This document shows positions 35,960-44,857 of a stretch of 64,000 nucleotides of DNA, one piece after another (the first letter of the stretch is position 1; each line of letters starts with the position of its first letter). The stretch lies in NCBI GenBank assembly GCA_900104565.1, contig LT629952.1:620001-684000 (forward strand), given 5' to 3'. Source of the stretch: Ruminococcaceae bacterium Marseille-P2935. GTDB lineage: Bacteria; Bacillota; Clostridia; Oscillospirales; Ruminococcaceae. A program made the translations under genes and the position numbers. The notes under the pieces are model-generated. The model worked only from the letters and a program-made list of their open reading frames with translations, searched no databases and was not told the DNA's origin.

Positions 35960-36970
35960 TTAAACACCAGTAAAGCCCATACCACACAGCTGTTCTTTTA
36001 AATGATTCAACTGCGTCTTGAGGGAAATTTCCGCACTTTCTCTGCCTGGGTAGATATCATATAAATTCCGGTACTGAAAAGGGGTTGCTTTCTGCATGAT
36101 TACATTGGCGCCAAGATGAAGCGCATTTCGCATACCGCCCTTTACATTAAGCGCCGTGGTTGACGGCAAATTAGCCCTGGGAAGTGCCAGCCTTGCAAGC
36201 GCCAATGCCTTTAAAGTCAGCTCTGCCGAACCGTCTGTACTCCCCCTGAGTCTTGTATTGGGATGACAGATATACGGGCCTATTCCAGCCATGGAAACCC
36301 TTTGACGTTTTAAAAACAGAATATCTTCTGCCAGCATTTCATTCGTTTGGCCCGGAAGCCCCACCATAAAACCGCTGCCCAACTCATATCCAAGTAGCCT
36401 TAGGTCGTTTTGGCAGCGAATCCGCTCTTGAAAACTGCTGTGGGGATGATACCGGTTATACATGGGTTCGTTGCAGGTTTCATGTTTGATCAAATACCGG
36501 TCGGCCCCCTGTAGTTTCCAATAAGCATAATCCTCAAAGGGACGTTCCCCTAAACTTAAGGTAATCGCAAGCCCTGTTGTGGTTTTTACCTGCTTTACTA
36601 TTTCTCCTATCATTTCTTTGGTATAGTACAAATCTTCACCGCTTTGCAGCACCACCGTTTGGTATCCTGCCTGCCACACCTGTTGACAGGCTGACACCAA
36701 TTCTTCTGCTTTCATCCGGTAACGCTGCAGCCCTTTTTGCCCTGCATACATGCCACAATACCAGCAGCTGCACCGGCAATGGTTAGAAAATTCAATGATG
36801 GCACGAATTTTTACCACCTTGCCATGGTGGTTTTTGCGCACCTGATCCGCAGTTGTAAATAAATATTCCAGCTGCTGTTCCTTTTGGCATTCCAGTACCT
36901 CTGCCAATCGCTTTGGGGTAACAAACTCCCCTTTTTTTAACGCTTCAATCGTTTTTACAATATCAGCCAT
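35960..36970 (-). CDS. hydE: [FeFe]-hydrogenase maturation radical SAM enzyme HydE
   Basis: 336 residues, biotin-synthase-like. HydE helps build the dithiomethylamine-bridged 2Fe precursor. The cluster motif is NHCRCSCWYCGMY (CxxxCxxC), followed by GYQTVVLQSGED and a C-terminal segment PSTTALNVKGGMRNALHLGANVIMQKATP. It is preceded by the TM1266-type gene with only a 4-nt gap and followed by hydG, so the four genes form one operon. AAGG lies 9 nt before the ATG. Confidence 0.94.
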   Translation of the reverse strand: MADIVKTIEALKKGEFVTPKRLAEVLECQKEQQLEYLFTTADQVRKNHHGKVVKIRAIIEFSNHCRCSCWYCGMYAGQKGLQRYRMKAEELVSACQQVWQAGYQTVVLQSGEDLYYTKEMIGEIVKQVKTTTGLAITLSLGERPFEDYAYWKLQGADRYLIKHETCNEPMYNRYHPHSSFQERIRCQNDLRLLGYELGSGFMVGLPGQTNEMLAEDILFLKRQRVSMAGIGPYICHPNTRLRGSTDGSAELTLKALALARLALPRANLPSTTALNVKGGMRNALHLGANVIMQKATPFQYRNLYDIYPGRESAEISLKTQLNHLKEQLCGMGFTGV

Positions 36971-36974
36971 CTGC

Positions 36975-37220
36975 CTACCCTTTCGAAATAGCTGACTTCA
37001 CCGAAACGCCCTTTATTTGTCCAAGTTTTCCGGTTAGGGAGCTGATTCTGTCCACTGTTCCGTCTACAATTAGCGCAATTACCGAAACGTCGCGTTCCTT
37101 ATAGGGCAGCCCCATTCGCCCGGCAATAATATCGCTATGGGCGTGCAGAATATTGTTGACTATTTCGGACAAATCGTTTGCTTCTAAAATAATTCCTACT
37201 ACTCCAAGCCGTTTTTCCAT
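36975..37220 (-). CDS. TM1266-type iron-only hydrogenase system protein
   Basis: 81 residues with a ferredoxin-like ACT/NikR-C-like fold: EKRLGVVGIILEANDLSEIVNNILHAHSDIIAGRMGLPY, then VSVIALIVDGTVDRISSLTGKLG and VSVKSAISK. This small family is regularly found with [FeFe]-hydrogenase maturation genes and is annotated as a putative regulator; its activity is not established. It is the first gene of the operon, with AAAGGAGA well placed before the ATG. Confidence 0.9.
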   Translation of the reverse strand: MEKRLGVVGIILEANDLSEIVNNILHAHSDIIAGRMGLPYKERDVSVIALIVDGTVDRISSLTGKLGQIKGVSVKSAISKG

Positions 37221-37660
37221 GGTACTTCTCCTTTAAAAATGTGCATATTGAGCTGTGGCAAGCTTTGGCACTGGCCAGCAGTCCGCATTTAGCGAGGCTG
37301 CTGTTTTTTTGCACAGGAACTCATTATAAAACAAGCTTTCCGCACTGACTGCCATACTACAAGCACAGCAATTTTCAGTAAGATTTCAATTTCCTTTGAG
37401 CCCCAAATCTTGAATGGAACCCCTCATATTTTGAGCAAAATAAAAAGCCCCTTTGCTTTTGGGCAAAAGGGCGTAACACAACAAAACCACTGCATTTTTT
37501 GCAGCTATTATGTAACATTGCACCCATTTGCTCGGAATACTCCTGACATTAGGTTGTCTTTTATTTTTGCCAAATTGGGAATGAATCCCCAAATCCGCAC
37601 TAACATTGTAACTCTAATTATATGAAAAAGCAATCGTCTATTTGACTAAATTTTCACAAT
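37221..37660. other. Intergenic region upstream of the hydrogenase maturation operon
   Basis: About 440 bases with no supported gene. A weak hairpin (GCCCCTTTGC against GCAAAAGGGC) lies around 37448-37470. It should hold the promoter of the hyd operon, but no clear consensus was identified. Confidence 0.45.
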
Positions 37661-38653
37661 CTATTTTTCCATTGGAAAATAAATTCCTGCATCTTCCCGC
37701 ATCTGTTTCATCACCGTACACACATCGATGGCAAGCTTGCTCAGCATTTGATACCAATTTTCATTTTCCTTATAGTGCGTAATAACGCGGTAAAAATCTT
37801 CTGCCTCATAAGCCATTAACTGTTCCGAACTGACTGGTGTTACCAGCTCTTGAGTTTCGCCGTTATGGTAAAACACTTTCACTCCACCCAGCGTCCCTAA
37901 CTGGTCGATAAAAACAGTCCCCAAATCCCCTTGTATTTCAGACTGAGCCACTGTCTGTCCCACTTTAGAGTAGGTTAAAACTGCCTGCATCCCCTCATAT
38001 TCGAAGATGCTGCTGCCCATCCCATCTGCCCCGGTTGAAACCATTACCGCTTTTGTGGAGATCCGCTTCGGACGACCAAACAAATGGATTGCGGGGTATA
38101 CTGCATAAACGCCAATATCCATAAGTGCTCCGGCCGCTAATTCGGGAAGGAAAATATTAGGCCTTTTGCCTGCTATTAGCAGCGGGTATTTGGAGGAAAA
38201 CTGGCAGACGTCAAACCGCGCCAAGGAGATTTTTCCAATTTTGCCCAGGGCTTCTTCTAATTTTTGAAGCTGCGGCATATGCATGATCTTCATAGCTTCC
38301 ATGAATACCACACCGTTTTGCTTCGCCAGGCAAAACAGTTCTTCCGCTTCTTTTCCGTTTAATACCAGCGGTTTTTCACACAATACATGTTTTTTATTTT
38401 CTAGGCAGATTTTACAGTGCTCAAAATGCAATGCATTTGGGCTTGCTATATAAACCGCATCAATCGCGTTGCTTGCAGTCATTTCGTGCAGGTTTGTAAA
38501 AAAAAGCTTGGCTCCATGCTGACTGCCAAATTGTTCAGCACGCTCTTTGGTACGGGAATATACCGCAGTAAATTCAAAACCAGTAGCCAGTTTTAACCCG
38601 GCTAAAAACTGCTCGGTTATTTTTCCTGTTCCTACAATGCCTATGCGGATCAT
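37661..38653 (-). CDS. Gfo/Idh/MocA family oxidoreductase
   Basis: About 330 residues. Rossmann motif GIVGTGKITEQFL at the N-terminus, then VYIASPNALHFEH and the family hallmark HVLCEKPLVLNGKEA (catalytic Lys in EKP), followed by the alpha/beta substrate domain with DIGVYAVYPAIHLFG. It uses NAD(P) to oxidise or reduce a sugar or related ring compound; the substrate is unknown. The ATG at 38653 is preferred because GGGGGGA lies 7 nt upstream; the ATG-ATG pair at 38671 has none. Monocistronic. Confidence 0.88.
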   Translation of the reverse strand: MIRIGIVGTGKITEQFLAGLKLATGFEFTAVYSRTKERAEQFGSQHGAKLFFTNLHEMTASNAIDAVYIASPNALHFEHCKICLENKKHVLCEKPLVLNGKEAEELFCLAKQNGVVFMEAMKIMHMPQLQKLEEALGKIGKISLARFDVCQFSSKYPLLIAGKRPNIFLPELAAGALMDIGVYAVYPAIHLFGRPKRISTKAVMVSTGADGMGSSIFEYEGMQAVLTYSKVGQTVAQSEIQGDLGTVFIDQLGTLGGVKVFYHNGETQELVTPVSSEQLMAYEAEDFYRVITHYKENENWYQMLSKLAIDVCTVMKQMREDAGIYFPMEK

Positions 38654-38737
38654 ACCGGTTCCCCCCATCATCTTAACCTGTTACCATTACACCCTGTTTA
38701 CCACATTCTGTCAAGTGTTTTTTCAATACTCACTTTA

Positions 38738-39439
38738 TTAGCTTACGATACAGGTCAGCAGATTTTCTATTTCTTCAAGAGTGATGTTGCACGTGTCAAT
38801 GTCATAATTCACATTATCATGCGAAAACTGCACCATGAAACTATCCTGCACATTATAGATGAGGGCAGTCGCACCGTTAATCTCCGACTTCTTTGGATTC
38901 TCACACACAAAAAAGCAATCTCTAAGTGGTTCTGCAGTAGCACAGATTACGATTTTCACTTTCCCATCATCTTCCGTCAAAAATTCAAAGACATAATCGT
39001 GAGGAACATACTCTCCGCTCTTTGGGGAAGTCGGGGCATCAACGGAATAGAACGCTGTTTGCTGGTAGGAAACCGGCAGCTTTTTTATGAATTTCTCATA
39101 GCTCATGCCAACCGCCTGCTCAAATGCTTCCATTACAGTTTCCCATTCATCCCCAGAGAGGTCGGTGTAGTGGGAAATTTGGACATCCATATCCAGCCGC
39201 GTAACATGGTCCACTTCGTTTACTGCCAGAATAGAGTTTCCTGGCTGCTCAATGGTCGTGCCGGGAGCCCCACCAAGACGCTGGATTACAAAAATGCCAA
39301 AGACTGCGAAACACAGACAGGCTGCCATAGCACCCCATTTGAGCCAGAGTGGATTCTTGGCCTTTCGGTATTCTTTTGCCTCTTTGACATACTTCTCATT
39401 GATGTCGCCAAGAACTTTATATAATTTCTCGTTTGTCAT
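38738..39439 (-). CDS. Single-pass membrane protein, probable anti-sigma partner
   Basis: 233 residues. A cytoplasmic N-terminal segment (MTNEKLYKVLGDINEKYVKEAKEY) is followed by a membrane helix (WGAMAACLCFAVFGIFVIQRL, about 35-55) and an external domain of about 175 residues with no family I can name. Its ATG overlaps the stop of an ECF sigma gene (ATGA). Placement and topology are those of an anti-sigma factor or sigma-linked sensor; similar proteins follow sigma genes in many gut Clostridia. Confidence 0.7.
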   Translation of the reverse strand: MTNEKLYKVLGDINEKYVKEAKEYRKAKNPLWLKWGAMAACLCFAVFGIFVIQRLGGAPGTTIEQPGNSILAVNEVDHVTRLDMDVQISHYTDLSGDEWETVMEAFEQAVGMSYEKFIKKLPVSYQQTAFYSVDAPTSPKSGEYVPHDYVFEFLTEDDGKVKIVICATAEPLRDCFFVCENPKKSEINGATALIYNVQDSFMVQFSHDNVNYDIDTCNITLEEIENLLTCIVS

Positions 39440-39996
39440 AGTTCAAAGCCCCTTTCTAAAAGGTAGTTATGTAGCTTAAGGCGGAGACGGTTCAGGGTCA
39501 TTGATACAGCGCCATCTTTCATGCCATGCCGGATAGCAATTTCTGAAATACTGTCGGTGAACCAATATCGGCTGATGAAAATACTCCTTTTCTCTGGAGA
39601 AAGACTATCCAGAAATGTGTCAATGGCTTTGACAAGTTCTTTAAGGTCAATCTCTTGCTCTAAATCATCCTTACCAGATACCAGTTCTGTTAGCTCATCC
39701 AAAACCACAGGCAGTTCTCCACCTCCACGTTTGTCGGCGGTGTTGTGCTTGTACCTATTAAACGATAGATTGCGGACTATCTTCCCAAGGAATGTAGACA
39801 GAATGCTTGGTCTATTCGGTGGCATAGAGTTCCATGCGTTCAAGTATGTATCGTTGACACATTCCTCGGCGTCTTCCTTATTTCCTAGTATGTTCTTGGC
39901 AATCGAGATACAGTAGTTGCCATACTTATTAGCAGTGGCAGTGATTGCCTGCTCGTTCCTATCCCAGTATAACCGGACTATATTGATATCATCCAT
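39436..39996 (-). CDS. RNA polymerase sigma factor, ECF/sigma-70 family
   Basis: 186 residues. Region 2 is seen in NKYGNYCISIAKNILGNKEDAEECVNDTYLNAWNSMPP and region 4 in LSPEKRSIFISRYWFTDSISEIAIRHGMKDGAVSMTLNRLRLKLHNYL. The RYWF/NDTY pattern belongs to a clostridial ECF group usually paired with a membrane partner gene directly downstream, as here with a 4-bp overlap. GAGGTGAAAG lies before the ATG. Unlike the sigma gene at 17.6 kb, its partner has no beta-propeller domain. Confidence 0.9.
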   Translation of the reverse strand: MDDINIVRLYWDRNEQAITATANKYGNYCISIAKNILGNKEDAEECVNDTYLNAWNSMPPNRPSILSTFLGKIVRNLSFNRYKHNTADKRGGGELPVVLDELTELVSGKDDLEQEIDLKELVKAIDTFLDSLSPEKRSIFISRYWFTDSISEIAIRHGMKDGAVSMTLNRLRLKLHNYLLERGFEL

Positions 39997-40196
39997 CAGC
40001 TTTCACCTCACTTTCAAATTTGCCTTTTCACCTATATACACAGCCTTTGAACCCAAATCTCACACGTTTTAAATAACTTTTCTACTCCATAATACTATAT
40101 CGTTTCACTTTTGGATATAAACACGAGCCTATTCGTAAAATTGCCGAAGTTAGAACCGATCAGCCCAAAAGTAAAAAGGGGGTCTAATGCCTTTGG

Positions 40197-40225
40197 TTGC
40201 AAATATTTCGTTTTTTCGATATAAT
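40197..40225 (+). promoter_or_regulatory. SigA-type promoter for the HAD phosphatase gene
   Basis: TTGCAA (40197-40202), 17-nt spacer, TATAAT (40220-40225), located 54 nt upstream of the chosen start codon. Confidence 0.65.
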
Positions 40226-40278
40226 AGATACAATTTATAGGTTATTTGTCCAAAGGAAAAGGACAGATTGGAGTTTTC

Positions 40279-40911
40279 ATGAAAGCAGCTATTTTTGATT
40301 TAGACGGCACCCTGCTCGATTCCATGCATGTGTGGGACGACGTGGACCGTATTTTTTTAACCCGAAAAGGGGTGGCATTGCCGCCGGATTTGTATGACAC
40401 AATTAAATCGATGAGCCTGCGGGCTGCATGCGAATATTTTCAAACGGAGTTTAAAATTACCGGAACAATAGAAGAACTGATGGAAGAATGCAATTCCATT
40501 GCCCGGAACCAGTACCTGCACACTATTCCTGCCAAACCATTTGTAATCGACTACTTGTATCGTTTAAAAGCCCGTGGCGTCAAAATGTGTGTGGCTACCG
40601 CTACCGAAAAAGATTTTGCACTGGCTGCGTTGCGCCGCTTGGGAGTATGCGACCTGTTCCAGTTTATTCTAACGGATGAGGACGTAGGCGCCGGAAAAAT
40701 AGAGCCGGCAATTTATTTGGAATCTGCCCGCCGCATGAGTGAAGAGGTACGGGACTGTGTCGTTTTTGAAGATGCACTGCACGCTATTGAAACGGCAAAA
40801 GGCGCTGGATTTACTGTTTGGGCGGTAGGGGATCCTTCTTCTGAACGGTATAAAAACAGTATTTTGTCTCTGTGTGACCGTTATGTTGAATCTTATAAAG
40901 ACTTGTTGTAA
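40279..40911 (+). CDS. HAD family hydrolase (beta-phosphoglucomutase-like)
   Basis: About 210 residues. Motif I is AIFDLDGTLLDSM (nucleophile Asp and acid/base Asp), motif II is the Thr in CVATATEKDF, motif III is the Lys in GAGKIEPAIYLES, and motif IV is VVFEDALHAIETAKGAG. An alpha-helical cap lies between motifs I and II, as in small-molecule phosphatases of subclass I. The ATG at 40279 follows GGAG by 6 nt; an upstream in-frame TTG lacks a site. It is probably co-transcribed with the small membrane protein gene 21 nt downstream. Confidence 0.88.
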   Translation: MKAAIFDLDGTLLDSMHVWDDVDRIFLTRKGVALPPDLYDTIKSMSLRAACEYFQTEFKITGTIEELMEECNSIARNQYLHTIPAKPFVIDYLYRLKARGVKMCVATATEKDFALAALRRLGVCDLFQFILTDEDVGAGKIEPAIYLESARRMSEEVRDCVVFEDALHAIETAKGAGFTVWAVGDPSSERYKNSILSLCDRYVESYKDLL

Positions 40912-40932
40912 TACAAAAGCTGGAGGAATTGG

Positions 40933-41517
40933 ATGCATTACAAAAAAGTGGACTGGCTACTGATTTTAGGTGTGTTTGCAATAAGTGCCGCACTTGCCGC
41001 TTTTTTCATTCTATATGGCAGCCGGAATTCCTTGCTAAATTTGGGTTCATTTTTCATAGGGTTTAGCATCTTTTTTATTATTTTTTTCACTCTTTTATTT
41101 TTTGGAGCTGGTGAACTTCTGCTTTGGCTTGGAGAAAAGCGTTTGAATCGTTTACTCGCAGCAAATGCATTCCAAAAAAGTATAACCTTTGCCAGCCATA
41201 GCGTAATTGGCGTAATTGACGCTGCAAACGGGCAAATTGCTCTTTTAAGCCGTTACAACCCTCTACATCCTCAATTATTGGATGCTGGAGCTATTGAGTC
41301 AGCTTCTGTAAATGGCGGGAACAATATATTTGGCGGAACTGCTATGACAAGTTTTTCTTTTACGATTGACGGTACGTCCTATAAAATTCCAACCTATTAT
41401 TCCAAACGTTTATGGGGCACCAACCGCAATGAGGTTCAGGACGGAATACAGGAGGCACAAACTATTGTTAATTTTCTGCGCTGCGCCAAACAAAAATCAA
41501 AAAACAAACCATTTTGA
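40933..41517 (+). CDS. Hypothetical membrane protein
   Basis: 194 residues. Two hydrophobic segments near the N-terminus (about 9-29, LLILGVFAISAALAAFFILYG, and 37-66, including FFIGFSIFFIIFFTLLFFGAG), then a cytosolic-looking domain of about 125 residues with IGVIDAANGQIALLSRYNP and SFTIDGTSYKIPTYYSKRLWG. No family recognised. TGGAGGA lies 6 nt before the ATG. It is the second gene of a two-gene transcript with the HAD phosphatase, ending at a strong terminator. Confidence 0.7.
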   Translation: MHYKKVDWLLILGVFAISAALAAFFILYGSRNSLLNLGSFFIGFSIFFIIFFTLLFFGAGELLLWLGEKRLNRLLAANAFQKSITFASHSVIGVIDAANGQIALLSRYNPLHPQLLDAGAIESASVNGGNNIFGGTAMTSFSFTIDGTSYKIPTYYSKRLWGTNRNEVQDGIQEAQTIVNFLRCAKQKSKNKPF

Positions 41518-41564
41518 AGCATTCAATTTATAAGTAAGCCCTCAACATTAAATTTATTTTTGTA

Positions 41565-41603
41565 TAGTAAAAGCCGGAAGCTGCTCGCTTCCGGCTTTTA
41601 CTA
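41565..41603. terminator. Bidirectional terminator
   Basis: TAGTAAAAGCCGGAAGC and its exact complement around a 5-nt loop, between convergent genes (membrane protein, plus; phosphohexomutase, minus). Confidence 0.9.
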
Positions 41604-41629
41604 TTGTTTAAAATATATTTTCAAAAAAT

Positions 41630-43159
41630 TCAATTCTCCAAAAATTGTTCTAAAGAAGTTACATCAATTTCTTGGTATGGTCTTAAAAAATCAATTAGCT
41701 TTGCAGCAATCTGTTTACAGCCACCTGCGCTGTTGGATTCAATATTTACTGGGATAATCGGATCGTGCAGCGACAAACGCACCAGCATCCAGCCATTGCC
41801 GTTTTGCTGGTCTAAATTGACCCGCACTCCTTCATGATTAACCGGCGCAATCTGGTATTCTTTTTGCCCCTCTGCAAATGCTTTAAAATCCTCCAGCATT
41901 TTTGTACCGTACGCTTTAAAATCCGACGCAGTAATTTTCAAACGGATTTCACAGGCTTCCAGCGGGTGCCTTAAGCCGGCAATCAGCATGTCCAGGCTTT
42001 TGCCTTCTACGGCCATCTGCGCAGCTTTTATCAGTAATTTTGCGGTCAAATAAGCGCCGTCATCTAAAAAGTAATTTTCCTTTAAAGCAGCATGGCCCGA
42101 GGTTTCAATTGCCAGCTGGCAGTCCTCCCCGCTTTGGTTTAAGCGAATCGCTTCGTTTATCACATTTTTATACCCGCGTTTAAAGCGATGATGGCGGCAG
42201 TTTAAATCATGTTCAATAAACTCGGTTAGTTCATCCGAGGTAACTGAATCAGTCACAATGGCTGTTCCCGGATGCTGCTGTGCAATAATCGCACTGATTA
42301 AAGCAATAATCGCATTGCGGCTAATCTCTTTTCCATACCGGTCGACTGCTGAACTGCGGTCAACATCGGTATCAAAAATTATACCCAAATCGGCATTATT
42401 TTTTAAGACAGCACTGCAGACAGACTTCATGGCCTCTTTATTTTCCGGGTTGGGAATATGGTTCGGGAACATACCGTCCGGCTCTAAAAACTGGCTGCCG
42501 GTGGTATCTGCTCCCAACGGCTTCAGCACTTTTTCTACAAAAAAGCCGCCAGCGCCATTTCCGGCGTCAACAATAATTTTAAGCCCTTTTAAAGGGCGGT
42601 CATAATCATCTGTGCGGTTTGCTCCTTTACGAATCAACTCTACCAGATGCCGCGAGTAAATATCAATTAATGGGGCCTTTTCTATTTTCCCACTGCCTGT
42701 ACCGGTAATATTCTGCCCTGCAAGTTCAATTACCTTTGCAATGTCCGGCTTATCCAACCCTCCATTCCGGTTAAAAAACTTTAGCCCGTTGCGGTTAAAC
42801 GGCAAGTGGCTGGCAGTAATCATAATGGCTCCATCGCAAGCCAATTCCGGAAAAACGGTGGACATAAACATAGAGGGCGTAGATGCAAGGCCGCAATCCA
42901 GTACGGTGCACCCCATAGCAACAAGGCCATCACAAACCGCTTTTTTCAAGGTGTCTGCAGTAATTCTGGAATCGTGCCCAACCGAAATCTTCAGTTCCGA
43001 TATTGGGCGACTGCAGTTTTTTTCAAGCCAGCATGCAAATCCCTTTGTCAATAAAAAAGCGCTCTCCGGAGTAAGTGTCACCGGTTCATCAGGCACACCG
43101 GGAGCTGCAACCCCACGGATGTCACTGCCATTTTGCAGTTTTTTCAAATCCATTGCCAA
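41630..43159 (-). CDS. Phosphomannomutase/phosphoglucomutase
   Basis: 509 residues, the four-domain alpha-D-phosphohexomutase fold. Catalytic Ser loop ITASHLPFNRNG (phosphoserine in TASH), metal loop DTDVDRSS, sugar-binding loop ETSGHAAL, and a C-terminal phosphate-contact domain ending before ANLIDFLRPY-like helices. It interconverts hexose 1- and 6-phosphates for sugar-nucleotide and envelope synthesis. The N-terminus (LQNGSDIRGVA) matches the bacterial PMM/PGM group. The start is TTG at 43159 with AAAGGAG 9 nt upstream; an ATG two codons in is an alternative. Confidence 0.9.
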   Translation of the reverse strand: MAMDLKKLQNGSDIRGVAAPGVPDEPVTLTPESAFLLTKGFACWLEKNCSRPISELKISVGHDSRITADTLKKAVCDGLVAMGCTVLDCGLASTPSMFMSTVFPELACDGAIMITASHLPFNRNGLKFFNRNGGLDKPDIAKVIELAGQNITGTGSGKIEKAPLIDIYSRHLVELIRKGANRTDDYDRPLKGLKIIVDAGNGAGGFFVEKVLKPLGADTTGSQFLEPDGMFPNHIPNPENKEAMKSVCSAVLKNNADLGIIFDTDVDRSSAVDRYGKEISRNAIIALISAIIAQQHPGTAIVTDSVTSDELTEFIEHDLNCRHHRFKRGYKNVINEAIRLNQSGEDCQLAIETSGHAALKENYFLDDGAYLTAKLLIKAAQMAVEGKSLDMLIAGLRHPLEACEIRLKITASDFKAYGTKMLEDFKAFAEGQKEYQIAPVNHEGVRVNLDQQNGNGWMLVRLSLHDPIIPVNIESNSAGGCKQIAAKLIDFLRPYQEIDVTSLEQFLEN

Positions 43160-43261
43160 ACCAAATCTCTCCTTTATCCTTCAACAGTTTTCCGTGAAAT
43201 ATTCTAACCTTATTGTACCATTCTGTTTCTATCGTTACAAGACGAAAATACCCTGCACAAA

Positions 43262-43400
43262 GTAAATATCCACCGGCCAAGCCGGTGGTTTTACGGAAAA
43301 CGCCTGAAAGGCTCTGATATTGGCAACACCTAAAGGTGTGTAAAGAAGCCAACGCTTGCCACGCACCTCGTTCTCACTTTCCTCTTTCTGCTTCCTTTTT
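43262..43400 (-). mobile_element. Solo IS200/IS605-type end (possible omega-RNA scaffold remnant)
   Basis: On the minus strand the segment shows ACACC-TTTA-GGTGT and GCC-TTTCA-GGC hairpins, then CCACCGGCTTGGCCGGTGG, the imperfect-palindrome style found at IS605 ends and also at the end of the IS200-like element at 1393-1411. No transposase or tnpB gene is attached. The stretch GTGGCAAGCGTTGGCTTCTT before the hairpins resembles the 3' part of TnpB elements, from memory only. Confidence 0.45.
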
Positions 43401-43445
43401 TGCCCGCCGCCTGTTTCTTCTGGGGGAGGTTCTTCTAACAAAAAA

Positions 43446-43471
43446 AGAGGAAAAGCGGCAGCTTTTCCTCT
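43446..43471 (-). terminator. Rho-independent terminator on the minus strand
   Basis: AGAGGAAAAGC and GCTTTTCCTCT arms with a 4-nt loop, followed on the minus strand by seven T. It has no obvious gene of its own and may end read-through transcripts from the DMT transporter. Confidence 0.7.
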
Positions 43472-43645
43472 CCCCGGTCTATATATCTGCCAAAAACGCT
43501 CATACAAAGCATCTCTTGCTTATTTCATTTAAAATCAGGCAAAGTATATACCAAGATAATTTTAAGAAAACAGCCGCGGCACAGTAACCCTGATAACCAA
43601 TTTTATTATAAAAAGCAGCCCTTCAATACGCAGGGGTGCCCCACC

Positions 43646-43693
43646 AAAAACAAGATGCCTCCTGCCCATTTTAATGAACAGCATCCTGTTTTT
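43646..43693 (-). terminator. Terminator of the DMT transporter gene
   Basis: AAAAACAGGATGC and GCATCTTGTTTTT (minus strand) pair with one mismatch around a 22-nt loop, 9 nt after the stop codon. Confidence 0.65.
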
Positions 43694-43701
43694 ATCACTT
43701 T

Positions 43702-44604
43702 TTATAAATTGATTAACACCATACTAATAACCGTAAGTAAAATGCCGACTTTTTCTTTTTTCTGCAGTTTTTCTCCAAAAAACAGGTAGCTGCAAACCAT
43801 AATTGCCATAATACTGCCGGCGCTGGAGGTTGGATACACAATGGTAGCAGGCAGTTGGCCCAACGCGAGTAAAATAAAGAATACCGAAAACATATTGGGA
43901 ATTCCAACCCCAACACCAACCAGCGCGTCTTTTATATGTACTCCCTGGTCCTTGTTGTAATAGAGGACAACCAGGCTTAACAGCATTGCAACCAAAAAGA
44001 TGCAGAAGGTAAAATGATTTTTAAACTCTGGCACTGCGTATTTTTGGTAAATTTTATTCATAAATTGGCCGGCTCCGCCAAAAATAAAGGACAGGATGAG
44101 CGATATGCGAAAACTGAATTTTGCTTTTCCACTGGTATCAATATTTACTACGATAATCGAGCCAATCGCCAGAATAATTCCGATCCACTGTACAATGCCC
44201 GGAATTTCATTCCATGCAAAAATTGAAACAATCATTGGCAGAAGGATTCCCAGCCGAAGAAACATGCTGGCAATGCTGGCACCGCACTCTTTAATAGCCT
44301 TTTGATATGACATAAAGCTAATTAAATAAATAATTCCGGTACCGCACCCAAATAAAACCGCCAATACAAAGCTGCCCTCGTAGGTAATATTTCCGCTCAA
44401 ATTTCCAACAAGCGCCTGCCAGGGGTGTTCTACCCAAAGGAAAAAAGGTTGTCCGCTCAGTGCAACCATAATAAGCGCCGAAACACTGGCCGCAATATAA
44501 TTAAATGTAGTAATAGCAGCGCTGTTGCATTTTAATACGCCACCTAATTTGAACAGCATTGCAACTGTTGCATAACAGGCTATTGCAATTAACAGGAAAA
44601 ACAT
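43702..44604 (-). CDS. DMT superfamily (EamA-like) transporter
   Basis: 300 residues with ten hydrophobic segments arranged as two five-helix repeats, the drug/metabolite transporter fold. It begins FFLLIAIACYATVAMLFKLG, and the second repeat starts at about SFRISLILSFIFGGAGQFMNK. The last helix pair ends EKLQKKEKVGILLTVISMVLINL, a common EamA closing pattern. The substrate is unknown. GAGGTG lies 7 nt before the ATG. Monocistronic, with its own terminator. Confidence 0.88.
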   Translation of the reverse strand: MFFLLIAIACYATVAMLFKLGGVLKCNSAAITTFNYIAASVSALIMVALSGQPFFLWVEHPWQALVGNLSGNITYEGSFVLAVLFGCGTGIIYLISFMSYQKAIKECGASIASMFLRLGILLPMIVSIFAWNEIPGIVQWIGIILAIGSIIVVNIDTSGKAKFSFRISLILSFIFGGAGQFMNKIYQKYAVPEFKNHFTFCIFLVAMLLSLVVLYYNKDQGVHIKDALVGVGVGIPNMFSVFFILLALGQLPATIVYPTSSAGSIMAIMVCSYLFFGEKLQKKEKVGILLTVISMVLINL

Positions 44605-44700
44605 AAATACACCTCGAACCTTCTCTTTTTACAACTTACAAAATTGATAACAGCTATAAATGCCGGAAGTAATTATACCAATATTTTCTATAAATTGCTA

Positions 44701-44857
44701 GAGTGTGTTTAAAAAACAGCACAATACCGGTATTTCGCTAAAATCAGCGTTAAACATGCGTAGGCTTACAGTCAGTCAAGCTACTACCTGGCAAATAAAT
44801 AGAACACACAAATCACGTGTTTTAAAAAACGGTTCACCCAGGTTTTCGAACACACTC
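44701..44857. mobile_element. MITE-like element with terminal inverted repeats
   Basis: GAGTGTGTTTAAAAAAC at the left and the complement of GTTTTCGAACACACTC at the right, 157 bp apart in total. The interior has no coding capacity and contains a short hairpin (AATACCGGTATT). No clear target duplication. Transposase source unknown. Confidence 0.5.

Noticed and set aside
43235-43507. 90-codon minus-strand frame across the solo IS605-type end
   Set aside because: Better explained as translation of structured non-coding transposon-end DNA; no ribosome site.
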